Shown here in pieces: positions 35,626 to 43,522 of a stretch of DNA of 64,000 bases. Under the pieces are notes generated by a model that saw only the letters and a list, made by a program, of their open reading frames with translations, was not told where the DNA came from and did not search any database. A program made the position numbers and the translations under genes. The DNA is from Oxalobacteraceae bacterium OTU3CINTB1 (GTDB lineage Bacteria > Pseudomonadota > Gammaproteobacteria > Burkholderiales > Burkholderiaceae_D). The stretch's first letter is position 1, and every line of letters begins with the position of its first letter. Location: contig CP099652.1 of NCBI GenBank assembly GCA_024123955.1, positions 6,386,001 through 6,450,000 of the forward strand, read 5' to 3'.

Positions 35626-35933
35626 TACGAAACCTGCCGAATATCCATTTTGACAAACTGGCCCGAAGCCGCATCGATAAACACTGTTTTATAAACGCGA
35701 TGGTCGATTTGGCTGGGCGCCGGATTAAAGATGGCGCCAATAGTGTTCTGGGTCTGCATGACTACCCCATTGTGTCGTAGAAAGCCCAGCGTTACCGCCC
35801 ACAGCTGACGCCCGTTGTCCTGGACCTTCTCGATCTCCTCCAAGGCCATTGCCTTCGGAGGATCATCCTCGTATAACTCAAGCAACGCGTCCTTGGCGGC
35901 TTTGACCGCCTCCTTCACATTGATTTCCGCCAT
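35625..35933 (-). CDS. Small protein coupled to the PIN-domain gene
   Basis: A 102-residue protein of no named family. The N-terminal helix (VKEAVKAAKDALLELYEDD) is followed by a beta-rich part with LWAVTLGFLRHN, and the ending RVYKTVFIDAASGQFVKMDI recalls PepSY-like strands. The Met at 35933 is preferred to one 6 codons earlier (35951). Its stop overlaps the PIN gene start by one base. Size, order and coupling fit an antitoxin or immunity-type partner, but it shows no DNA-binding motif. Confidence 0.65.
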   Translation of the reverse strand: MAEINVKEAVKAAKDALLELYEDDPPKAMALEEIEKVQDNGRQLWAVTLGFLRHNGVVMQTQNTIGAIFNPAPSQIDHRVYKTVFIDAASGQFVKMDIRQVS

Positions 35934-35968
35934 GACCAACCCCTTGAACATTAGGCATCAGTATAAAG

Positions 35969-36523
35969 CTATTCCGGCAGTGGGACTGCGGCCGATGCCG
36001 GCACCTCCGTCTGCGCCGCGTTCATCACCATCGCCAAAAAAGTGTAGTAGCCGTTGATCCCCATCAAATCGACGACGCCATGCTCGCCGAACAGCGCCAG
36101 CGCCGCCGCGTAGGTGTCGTCGTCGATCCGTTGGCGCTGGTGCAGCATCACGCAGAAATCGTGGACCAGCGCTTCGTCCGGCGCCATGTCCTCGGGCCGC
36201 CGGCGCGCCGCGATCGCCGCGATCACGCCGTCGGCGATGCCGTGGTCGCGCGCGATCGGCTCGTGGATCGCCCACTCCACCTGCTGGCTCCATTGGCGCG
36301 CCGTCACCAGGATCGCCAGCTCCGTCAGCCGCGTGCCGATGGCGCTGCGGTAGCGCAGGTACTCGCCCATGCGCTGCGCCGCCGCCATCAGCTCCGGGCT
36401 GCGGATCAGCGGCACGAACGGCCCGTACAACGCGCCGCGCGGGCCGTCGATGACCGCCTGCGCCGCCACCTGCTGGCTCGCGCTCATGTGGGCGAAGGGA
36501 ATCGGTCCCAGTCGATCGTTCAT
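35969..36523 (-). CDS. Carboxymuconolactone decarboxylase family protein
   Basis: A 184-residue AhpD-like helical protein. It shows SPELMAAAQRMGEYLRYRSA, LTELAILVTARQWSQQVEWAIHEP and GVVDLMGINGYYTFLAMVMN. The AhpD CxxC pair is absent; the segment reads SQQVEWAIH instead, so a peroxidase redox role is unlikely. The start at 36523 has an AAGGAAG site; an upstream in-frame ATG is rejected. Function beyond family is unknown. It is divergent from the aminotransferase gene. Confidence 0.82.
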   Translation of the reverse strand: MNDRLGPIPFAHMSASQQVAAQAVIDGPRGALYGPFVPLIRSPELMAAAQRMGEYLRYRSAIGTRLTELAILVTARQWSQQVEWAIHEPIARDHGIADGVIAAIAARRRPEDMAPDEALVHDFCVMLHQRQRIDDDTYAAALALFGEHGVVDLMGINGYYTFLAMVMNAAQTEVPASAAVPLPE

Positions 36524-36648
36524 AACATTCTTCCTTGTGGCTTTGGGAAACAATTCACTTATGTTCCGGCATTTATCAAGGGAATACAAGCCGATCGGCG
36601 CTATCTTCTGCTGTCGGTCACACTCTTCCCCACGCCAGAAAGGACGCC

Positions 36649-37980
36649 ATGAGCCACATCATCCACCGCAACCTGCGCCGCCCGCCGCCGCTGGCCGTCA
36701 GTGCCTCCGGGCTGACGGTGCGCGACAGCCAGGGCAACAGCTATCTCGATGCCAGCGGCGGCGCCGCCGTCTCGTCGCTGGGCCACGGCCACCCCGACGT
36801 GCTGGCCGCGATGCACGACCAGATCGACCGCAACGCCTATGCCCACACCGCGTTCTTCACCTGCGAGCCGGCAGAGGAACTGGCCACGCGCCTGGCCAGC
36901 GACGCCCCCGGCGACCTCAATCACGTCTACCTCGTCTCCGGTGGCTCGGAGGCGATGGAGACGGCGCTCAAGCTGGCGCGCCAGTACTTCGTCGAGGCGG
37001 GCGACACCGAACGCAGCGTCTTCATCGCCCGCCGCCAGAGCTATCATGGCAACACCCTCGGCGCGCTGGCCATCGGTGGGAACGAGTGGCGCCGCCGTCC
37101 GTTCGAGCCGCTGCTGATGAACGTGCCGCGCGTGTCGCCCTGCTACGAATACCGCCACCGCGCCAAGGACCAGAGCGTCGACACCTACACCGACGGCCTG
37201 CTGCGCGAGCTGGAAGCGCGCATCCTTGCCGCCGGACCGTCGCGCGTGATCGCCTTCTGCGCCGAGACGGTGGTCGGCGCCACCTCCGGCGCCGTGCCGC
37301 CGACGCCGGGCTACTTCCGCGGCGTGCGCCAGCTGTGCGACCAGTACGGCATCCTGTGGATCGCCGATGAAGTCATGTGCGGCATGGGCCGCACCGGCAC
37401 CTTGTATGCGTTCGAGCAGGAGGGCGCCCTGCCCGACCTGGTGGTGCTGGGCAAAGGCCTCGGCGCCGGCTACCAGCCGATCGGCGCGGTGCTGGCGCGC
37501 GACCACATCGTCGAGCGCCTGCGCGACGGCAGCGGCGCGTTCCAGCATGGCCACACCTATATGGGGCATCCGATCGCCGCCGCCGCCGCGCTGGCGGTGC
37601 AGAAGGTGATCCAGCGCGACAACCTGCTGGGCGAAGTGACGGTGCGCGGCGCCTGCTTCCGCCGCATACTGCGCGAGGCCTTCGGCGAGCATCCGCATGT
37701 GGGCGATATTCGCGGGCGCGGGCTGTTTATCGGGATGGAGCTGGTCAAGGACCGCGAGAGCAAGGCGCCGTTCGATCCGGAACTCAAGCTGCACGCGGCG
37801 ATCAAGGAACAGGCGATGGCGGTGGGGTTGATGGTGTACCCGATGGGCGGCACCATCGACGGCCGGCTGGGCGACCATATCTTGCTGGCGCCGCCGTTCA
37901 CCAGCACCGAGGCGGAGCTGGCGGAGATAACCACGCGGCTTGGGGATGCAGTCACGCGGGCGTTTGCCAGTGTGTTGTGA
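36649..37980 (+). CDS. Class III aminotransferase (PLP-dependent)
   Basis: A 443-residue omega-type aminotransferase. The PLP lysine is Lys269 (VVLGKGLGAGYQPIGAV). LWIADEVMCGMGRTG gives the Asp that binds the pyridine ring, and YLVSGGSEAMETALKLARQYF forms the phosphate pocket. C-terminal GDIRGRGLFIGMELVKD is also typical. It resembles the group often annotated as adenosylmethionine-8-amino-7-oxononanoate-like or beta-alanine/GABA transaminases; the amino donor cannot be told. It is a single gene ending in a palindromic repeat. Confidence 0.88.
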   Translation: MSHIIHRNLRRPPPLAVSASGLTVRDSQGNSYLDASGGAAVSSLGHGHPDVLAAMHDQIDRNAYAHTAFFTCEPAEELATRLASDAPGDLNHVYLVSGGSEAMETALKLARQYFVEAGDTERSVFIARRQSYHGNTLGALAIGGNEWRRRPFEPLLMNVPRVSPCYEYRHRAKDQSVDTYTDGLLRELEARILAAGPSRVIAFCAETVVGATSGAVPPTPGYFRGVRQLCDQYGILWIADEVMCGMGRTGTLYAFEQEGALPDLVVLGKGLGAGYQPIGAVLARDHIVERLRDGSGAFQHGHTYMGHPIAAAAALAVQKVIQRDNLLGEVTVRGACFRRILREAFGEHPHVGDIRGRGLFIGMELVKDRESKAPFDPELKLHAAIKEQAMAVGLMVYPMGGTIDGRLGDHILLAPPFTSTEAELAEITTRLGDAVTRAFASVL

Positions 37981-37998
37981 CGCAACGCCGCGCAAAAT

Positions 37999-38086
37999 CG
38001 GGGTCAAGTCTGACATTCGGACACGACCCCGTCAGTAAAGCCACCGCGACGGTTCAATCCGTGTCCGATTGTCAGACTTGACCCCG
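37999..38086. repeat. Long palindromic repeat with GGGGTCAAGTCT arms, second copy
   Basis: The left arm (37999-38025) starts cggggtcaagtctgacattc and the right arm (38060-38086) is its complement in 26 of 27 positions, ending gtcagacttgaccccg; the loop is 34 bases. It lies between convergent stops at 37980 and 38101. The arms match the copy at 16586-16665 while the loops differ, as expected for a mobile or folding-selected element. Confidence 0.85.
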
Positions 38087-38100
38087 GCGTGCTGAAACGC

Positions 38101-38952
38101 TCAGCGCGCTTGCCAGGCGATGACGTCCTGCTGCTGTTCGCCCAGGCCGGCGATGCCCAGGCGCAGTGTGTCGCCTTTCTTCAGGAAGCGCTGCGGTTTG
38201 CGCGCCTGGCCAACGCCCGGCGGCGTGCCGGTGGCGATCACGTCGCCCGGCTCCAGTGTCATGAACTTCGACAGATAGCTGATGATCTGCGCCACCGAGA
38301 ACACCATCGTCTCGGTGCACCCGGTCTGCATGCGCTTGCCGTTCAGATCCAGGTACAGATCGAGCTTCTGCACATCGTAAATATCCTCCTGCGTCACCAG
38401 CCACGGGCCGATCGGACCGAAGGTGTCGCAACCCTTGCCCTTGTCCCACTGCGTGCCCATCTCCAGCTGGAAGGCGCGTTCCGAGACGTCGTTGACCACG
38501 CAATAGCCGGCCACGTACTTGAGCGCGTCCGCTTCGCTGACGTATTGCGCGCGCGTGCCGATCACCACGCCCAGCTCCACTTCCCAGTCGGTCTTCTTCG
38601 ACCCTTGCGGCAGCATCACCGGATCGTCCGGGCCATTGACGCAGGTGACGGCCTTCATGAACACCACCGGTTCCTTCGGCGCCGGCATGCCGATTTCGGC
38701 CGCGTGGTCGGAATAATTGAGGCCGATGCCGATGAATTTGCCCACGCGCGCGATCGGTACGCCGTAGCGCGGATTGCCGCGCACCAGCGGCAGCGACGCT
38801 TGCGGAATTTTCTCCAGCTTGCGCAGCGCCTTGGGCGACAGCTGCTCGGCGCCGATGTCGTCGATCACGCCGGACAGGTCGCGCAGCTTGCCTTCGTCAT
38901 CGATCAGGCCAGGTTTCTCTTTGCCGGGACGGCCGTAACGCACAAGTCTCAT
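38101..38952 (-). CDS. Fumarylacetoacetate hydrolase family protein
   Basis: A 283-residue enzyme of the FAH fold. Metal-site and family motifs include GIGLNYSDHAAEIGMPAPKE, the EVELGVVIG segment with the acidic ligands, GYCVVNDVSER and GDVIATGTPPGVG. Members cleave or hydrate 2-keto-acids such as 2-keto-4-pentenoate or ureidoglycolate; no linked catabolic genes define the substrate here. Transcribed alone, or with the oxygenase upstream (31-base gap). Confidence 0.88.
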   Translation of the reverse strand: MRLVRYGRPGKEKPGLIDDEGKLRDLSGVIDDIGAEQLSPKALRKLEKIPQASLPLVRGNPRYGVPIARVGKFIGIGLNYSDHAAEIGMPAPKEPVVFMKAVTCVNGPDDPVMLPQGSKKTDWEVELGVVIGTRAQYVSEADALKYVAGYCVVNDVSERAFQLEMGTQWDKGKGCDTFGPIGPWLVTQEDIYDVQKLDLYLDLNGKRMQTGCTETMVFSVAQIISYLSKFMTLEPGDVIATGTPPGVGQARKPQRFLKKGDTLRLGIAGLGEQQQDVIAWQAR

Positions 38953-38983
38953 ACAGTTCCTTGGTTAAGATGTCTGCGACATT

Positions 38984-39904
38984 CTAACCGTAGCGTCCCT
39001 GTCTCAACCATTTGTTGGCGATGATCTTGGTGCCGCTGACCACCGGCGCGCCGCCGTGCAGCGTTTGCCGGTCCGGCTGGTGGTTGGCGTCGGTGTTGAG
39101 GAACCACAGCGCGTTGCCCTTTTTCGGGTACACCTCCAGGCCGATGCCGGGGAAGACGGTGCCGCCGCCCTGCTCGACGTCGCTCAGGTACAGGATGAAC
39201 GTGGCCAGGCGCTGGCCGCCGCGCTGCAGGTGGCTCTGGTGGCCGCTGCTGTCCGGGTCGAGCCAGTCGAAGTGCGGCCGGTACTCCTGCGTGCTGTTGT
39301 ACTTCTGCAGCTGGAACGGTTCGCCGCATTCGGCCGGCCAGTGCGCCAGCGCCGCCAGGCGCCGTTCGATGCGCTCTGCCACCTCGGCCTCGCCGCGCTG
39401 GATGAAGGCCATCTCGCTGGTGCGGCCCTCGTGCACCACGCTGGCGCCGTCGGCCTCGCCGGTGACGGTCGAGCGGGTGTAGCGCGTGCCGCAGTGGGCG
39501 ACGATGGCGTCGCATTCCTCCATGCTGAGCACATTGCCGAGCAGGATCACCTGTGGCTGTTTGAGCACGAACAGCAGCTCGACCTCGCGGTCCGGGGCGG
39601 CGACGCGATTGCGTTCGATGTCGATGAAGGGCATCTGCTGCGGCGCCACGAACACGCTTTGCGGCGGCCCGGACTCGCCGGCGGCGGCGCCATCGTCCCG
39701 CGCCCGCATGCGCAGGGCTTCGTCGATGGCGGCGCTGGCCGCGGCCATGCTGTACTGGCCCGAGCGGGCCATGCTGTTGGCCATGTCCAGCGGGCTGCAC
39801 GCGCGCGCCAGATTCTCCTTGATCCAATCCTGCCAACTGCGCGGCAGGGAGGTGAACGCGTTGTCCGCGCCGTGTCCGTTCTGGGCCTGTTGAAGTTTGG
39901 TCAT
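38984..39904 (-). CDS. Prolyl 4-hydroxylase-like 2-oxoglutarate/Fe(II) oxygenase
   Basis: A 306-residue protein with a helical N-terminal part (1-110, starting with an Ala-rich segment LARACSPLDMANSMARSG) and a C-terminal P4Hc double-stranded beta-helix. Iron ligands are the His and Asp in YRPHFDWLDPD and the His in QTLHGGAPV. The 2-oxoglutarate-binding Lys is in SGTKIIANKWLR. It would hydroxylate a protein or peptide side chain in the cytoplasm; the target is unknown. Ends 31 bases before the FAH gene. Confidence 0.88.
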   Translation of the reverse strand: MTKLQQAQNGHGADNAFTSLPRSWQDWIKENLARACSPLDMANSMARSGQYSMAAASAAIDEALRMRARDDGAAAGESGPPQSVFVAPQQMPFIDIERNRVAAPDREVELLFVLKQPQVILLGNVLSMEECDAIVAHCGTRYTRSTVTGEADGASVVHEGRTSEMAFIQRGEAEVAERIERRLAALAHWPAECGEPFQLQKYNSTQEYRPHFDWLDPDSSGHQSHLQRGGQRLATFILYLSDVEQGGGTVFPGIGLEVYPKKGNALWFLNTDANHQPDRQTLHGGAPVVSGTKIIANKWLRQGRYG

Positions 39905-39908
39905 CGCG

Positions 39909-41324
39909 TCATGAAGGGCTGGTCGCCGGGTTGCCGGAATGGAGGTCCATTCTACCGGAACCGGACGGCCGTCTCCAGCGCCGCCACACGAACCATCCCA
40001 ATCCGGGCAACTGCAGCAACACCAGCACCGCGAAGCCGACCTGGTAGGCCTGTACCGGGTACTGCTGCATCAGATTGGGCCGCCAGCAGCCGACCACCAT
40101 GCCGAAGCCCGCCTGCACCGCGAACGCGCCCAGGAAAATGAGCAGGTTCAGGCAGGTGGCGGCCCGTCCCGTCAAGCTGCCGGGCAGGTTCTGCGCGACG
40201 ATCGCGTACTCGATGCCGGTCACCGTGCCCACCAGCGTAAACAGCACCGACAGGGTCTGGTAGCTGGGCGGCCAGTTGAACACAAAGCCCAGTTGCACCA
40301 GGATGAAAAGCGCCACGCCGGCCGCCGCCACGCGGATCGGCGGCACGCCGCGCCGCCCGGCCCACTCGGTGATCATGCCCACCGCGATGGCTCCAAAGAT
40401 GATAGCGGCCATGCTCAGATACAGCAGGTAGCCGACCGCCTCGTCGGAAAATCGGGCGGCGTCGGTCAGCCAGCGGCTGATCCACAAGCCCTGCATGCCG
40501 AAAAATACCGTATGCGGAATCAGCACCAGCATGGCCACCTCGCGGAAAGCCGGATGGCGGTAGACCTCGCCCATCGTCGCCATCACCGATCCCCTGCCCG
40601 ATCCGTGCGCCGGCAACGGCGGCTGCGACGGCGCCAGCATGCGGATCAGCAAACCGGTGGTCACGGCCGCGACGGCCAGCACGACGAACAGGCCGCGCCA
40701 GTCCGTGTAGTGCAAGGCCAGGCGCACCGGCAAGGTGGCCGACGCCGCCCCCAGGCCGCCGACGGCGATCAGGTAGCCCTGCACCGAGGGCATGCGCGAC
40801 GGCGCGATCCAGGTCGAAATCGCCTTCACCGCCGACATGAAGCAGCCGCCCACGCCCAGGCCGATGACGGCGCGCGCCACCAGCAGTTCGGCGAAGGTGT
40901 GGCCGCCGGAGAAAGCCAGCGCGCCCAGCGCGGCCAAGATCAGCATCGGCAGCTGGACCTTGGCCGGCCCCCAGCGGTCGAGCGCGATGCCGACCGGCAG
41001 CTGGACCAGCGCGAAGGCGAAAAAGAAGGCGCTGGTCAGCAGCCCCAGTTGGCCGGGCGTGAGCGCGAGCGCCGTTACCAGTTGCGGCGCCACCGTCGCG
41101 TTCACCGTGCGCATCAGCGCCGACAGGAAGTGGCCCAGCGCGAACGGCAGGAACACCAGCATGAACACGGCGCTTCCCGACAGTTTGGGCGGCGGCGCCC
41201 CCAACCCGCAAACCGGAGGCGCGGGGTCGGATCCCGTACGGGGTCCGACCCCTGTGGCCGCATTGCGGGTCGGCGGTGGCGGCATGCGCACCACATCCTC
41301 CCGCGTCCGTTCCCGGGTCAGCAT
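39909..41324 (-). CDS. Major facilitator superfamily transporter
   Basis: A 471-residue transporter with twelve predicted membrane helices. The signature between helices 2 and 3 is VGIALDRWGPAKVQLP, and GVGGCFMSAVKAISTW is on helix 4. A Pro/Gly-rich cytoplasmic N-terminus of about 50 residues precedes helix 1 and is encoded partly by a near-perfect palindrome. The start at 41324, 8 bases after the aminomutase stop, is chosen; Met14 (41285) is an alternative. Pairing with the aminomutase suggests it imports or exports an amino acid. Ends 4 bases before the oxygenase start. Confidence 0.85.
   Translation of the reverse strand: MLTRERTREDVVRMPPPPTRNAATGVGPRTGSDPAPPVCGLGAPPPKLSGSAVFMLVFLPFALGHFLSALMRTVNATVAPQLVTALALTPGQLGLLTSAFFFAFALVQLPVGIALDRWGPAKVQLPMLILAALGALAFSGGHTFAELLVARAVIGLGVGGCFMSAVKAISTWIAPSRMPSVQGYLIAVGGLGAASATLPVRLALHYTDWRGLFVVLAVAAVTTGLLIRMLAPSQPPLPAHGSGRGSVMATMGEVYRHPAFREVAMLVLIPHTVFFGMQGLWISRWLTDAARFSDEAVGYLLYLSMAAIIFGAIAVGMITEWAGRRGVPPIRVAAAGVALFILVQLGFVFNWPPSYQTLSVLFTLVGTVTGIEYAIVAQNLPGSLTGRAATCLNLLIFLGAFAVQAGFGMVVGCWRPNLMQQYPVQAYQVGFAVLVLLQLPGLGWFVWRRWRRPSGSGRMDLHSGNPATSPS
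41223..41252. repeat. 30-base near-perfect palindrome inside the MFS gene
   Basis: The arms ggggtcggatcccgt and acggggtccgacccc pair in 14 of 15 positions with no loop. It encodes residues of the variable MFS N-terminus (GVGPRTGSDPA). The GGGGTC/GACCCC tips match the other palindromes of the window, suggesting an element that landed in an expendable coding stretch. Confidence 0.75.
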
Positions 41325-41332
41325 GGCGTCAC

Positions 41333-42790
41333 CTATGCGGCGTTGGGGGCGCTGCAACCGGCGGACACGGCGGCGGCCGCCGCCTCCTGCCGCGCCGAGA
41401 TCAGCGGAATCACCTTGCGGTGGCCCGGCGTCTCGATGCCGTACTCGCTGCGGCTGCCGCCCTCCTCCTCGAAGAAGAATTTCTCCTTGCCGAAGGCCGG
41501 TTTCAAATGGTCCATCCAGGTCGCGTTCGGATCGTACTTGGCGTAGAACGGACGGCGCACCCAGTTTGGATTGCGCGCCTGCAGGAACTGCAGCGCGAAC
41601 ACCTTTTCGCCGCCGATGGTGGCCACGCCGTCGATCACCACCTTGCCGGGGAAGGCGCTCATCGACGGGCCGCGCACGGTACGCGCCAGGCCCGACACCA
41701 TCTGGTAGGCCTCCTGGAAGATCTCGTGCGCGCGCGCCAGCGGCAGCTCGAAATACTCGCGCGGGCCGGTGTCGCGCTCGACGAACATATAGTACGGAAT
41801 CGCGCCCAAGCGCACGCCGGTCTGCCACAGCTCGGCCCAGCTTTTCGGATCTTCGTTGATGTGGCGGATCAGCGGGCCTTGCATGCGCAGGGTGGCGCCG
41901 GTGCCGACGATGCGCTTGACGGCGCGCTGGGCGATCTCCGAGCGCAGCTCCACCGCGTGGTTGTAATGGCCCATGATGGCCATGTTCTTGCCGCTGGCGA
42001 CCACCCGCTCGAACAGGCGCAGCAAATCGTCGGCGTCGCGGTCGGTGACGAAGCGCTGCGGCCAGTAGGCCACCGACTTGGTGCCGATGCGGATGTTCTG
42101 GATATGCGCCAGCTCCGGCACCAGCAGCGGCTCGATATAGGCCTCGAGCGAGCGGGTGTTCATGATCAGCGGATCGCCGCCGGTGATCAGCACATCGGTC
42201 ACCTCCGGATGCAGCTTCAGGTAGGCCGCCAGCTCGTGCGACTCGCGGGCGTCGAACTTCATGTCGTCCATGCCGACGAACTGCGGCCAGCGGAAGCAGA
42301 AGGTGCAATAGGCGTGGCAGGTCTGGCCGGCGCTGGGGAAGAACAGCACCGTCTCCTTGTACTTGTGCTGCAGGCCCTTGACCGGCGCGTCGTTTACACG
42401 CGGCACGTTGTGCGTCATCTGTCCGGCCGGGTGCGGGTTCATGCGCAGGCGGATCTTGCGCACCAGTTCGGCCATCGCCGGCTGGTTGGCGTGGCCCAGC
42501 ACCAGTTCGCGCAGCTGGGCGTAGTCGTCCGCCTGCAGCATGTCCTTGTGCGGGAACACCAGGCGGTAGATCGGATCGTCGGGGATGTTGTTCCAGTCGA
42601 TCAGATGGTCTAGCACGTATTCGTTGGTGCGGAACGGCAGCACATGCGACACCACCTGCACCGCCTCCTGCAACTCGGGCGGTATCCATTCCCACTGGCG
42701 CGAGTTGGCGATGGTCTGGCGGATGAAGGGTTTGAACTTCGGCGCCTGCGCGGCGCTCGGGGTCCCGGACGAATTCAGGTTGGTGGTCAT
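41333..42790 (-). CDS. KamA-family radical SAM aminomutase
   Basis: A 485-residue radical SAM enzyme of the lysine 2,3-aminomutase family. The 4Fe-4S ligands are Cys158, Cys162 and Cys165 (CHAYCTFC). LITGGDPL follows as the SAM-binding GGDP. The usual PLP motif PGGGGK of clostridial KamA is not seen; AFPGKVVIDG (Lys383) may take its place. It is longer than KamA (about 416) and lacks an ablB acetyltransferase neighbour; an MFS gene follows instead. It may move an alpha-amino group on lysine or a related amino acid, or have diverged. Confidence 0.82.
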   Translation of the reverse strand: MTTNLNSSGTPSAAQAPKFKPFIRQTIANSRQWEWIPPELQEAVQVVSHVLPFRTNEYVLDHLIDWNNIPDDPIYRLVFPHKDMLQADDYAQLRELVLGHANQPAMAELVRKIRLRMNPHPAGQMTHNVPRVNDAPVKGLQHKYKETVLFFPSAGQTCHAYCTFCFRWPQFVGMDDMKFDARESHELAAYLKLHPEVTDVLITGGDPLIMNTRSLEAYIEPLLVPELAHIQNIRIGTKSVAYWPQRFVTDRDADDLLRLFERVVASGKNMAIMGHYNHAVELRSEIAQRAVKRIVGTGATLRMQGPLIRHINEDPKSWAELWQTGVRLGAIPYYMFVERDTGPREYFELPLARAHEIFQEAYQMVSGLARTVRGPSMSAFPGKVVIDGVATIGGEKVFALQFLQARNPNWVRRPFYAKYDPNATWMDHLKPAFGKEKFFFEEEGGSRSEYGIETPGHRKVIPLISARQEAAAAAVSAGCSAPNAA

Positions 42791-43025
42791 GGCGGTTTCC
42801 TATCGCTTTTGTGGGGTGGCGGAAACTGAATCGTAGGCTGCCCATGGGCCATTGAAATTGCCGAAAATCAAGTGACACTTGGAAATATTTAGAGACGCGG
42901 CGCAAGCGGCAATAAAACCACGGTCGTAATTGCCATGCGGCCACACCTTGCGACAGCGCAATCCCGGCGACCGGGGCGGGCGTAAAGTTGACCCGAGCAA
43001 TCCCCTCACCTGACAAGGAACCGCC

Positions 43026-43496
43026 ATGAAACTGCACTTCGCGCACTTCGCCCTGGCCGCCATCGCAGCGACCGCCCTGTTCAACCTGCCGGCCGCCCAC
43101 GCCAGCGAGCCGACCGAGAAAGACGCCATCGCCATAGCCGAAAAAGGCGCCGCCTTCATGAAGGCCAACGGCAAGGAAGCGATGATGAAAAAGATCACCG
43201 CCAAGGACCCCGACTATGTGCAGGGCTCGCTGTATGTGGACATGCGCGATATCAACACCGGCATCGTGCTGGCCCATCCGATCAACCCGTCCATCGTCGG
43301 CAAGGACTTGACCGACGTGCCCGACGCCAGCGGCAAGAAATACCGCCGCGAGATCATCGAGCTGGCCGCCAAAAAAGGCAGCGGCTGGGTCGACTACCAG
43401 TACAAGAATCCAACCACCGGCAAGATCGAGCCGAAAACCACCTACATCCTGCGCGTCGGCGACGCCGTGCTGGAGGCGGGCATCTACAAGAAATAA
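43026..43496 (+). CDS. Periplasmic single-Cache-domain protein
   Basis: A 156-residue exported protein. The signal peptide is residues 1-26 (ending AAHASEP). A small Cache fold follows: helix [21 protein letters not shown], then [40 protein letters not shown] and the [20 protein letters not shown] strand pair. Cache domains bind small metabolites. The chemoreceptor gene starts 27 bases later, so this may serve as a separate ligand-binding partner. An AAGGA site precedes the start. Confidence 0.85.
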   Translation: MKLHFAHFALAAIAATALFNLPAAHASEPTEKDAIAIAEKGAAFMKANGKEAMMKKITAKDPDYVQGSLYVDMRDINTGIVLAHPINPSIVGKDLTDVPDASGKKYRREIIELAAKKGSGWVDYQYKNPTTGKIEPKTTYILRVGDAVLEAGIYKK

Positions 43497-43522
43497 TCAC
43501 GACGCAACCGCCGGAGAGCATC

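Noticed and set aside
39909..43277. A 1122-codon frame suggesting a giant fusion transporter
   Set aside because: Only the part from 41324 down encodes the MFS protein; the rest is a shadow of the aminomutase gene in another frame.
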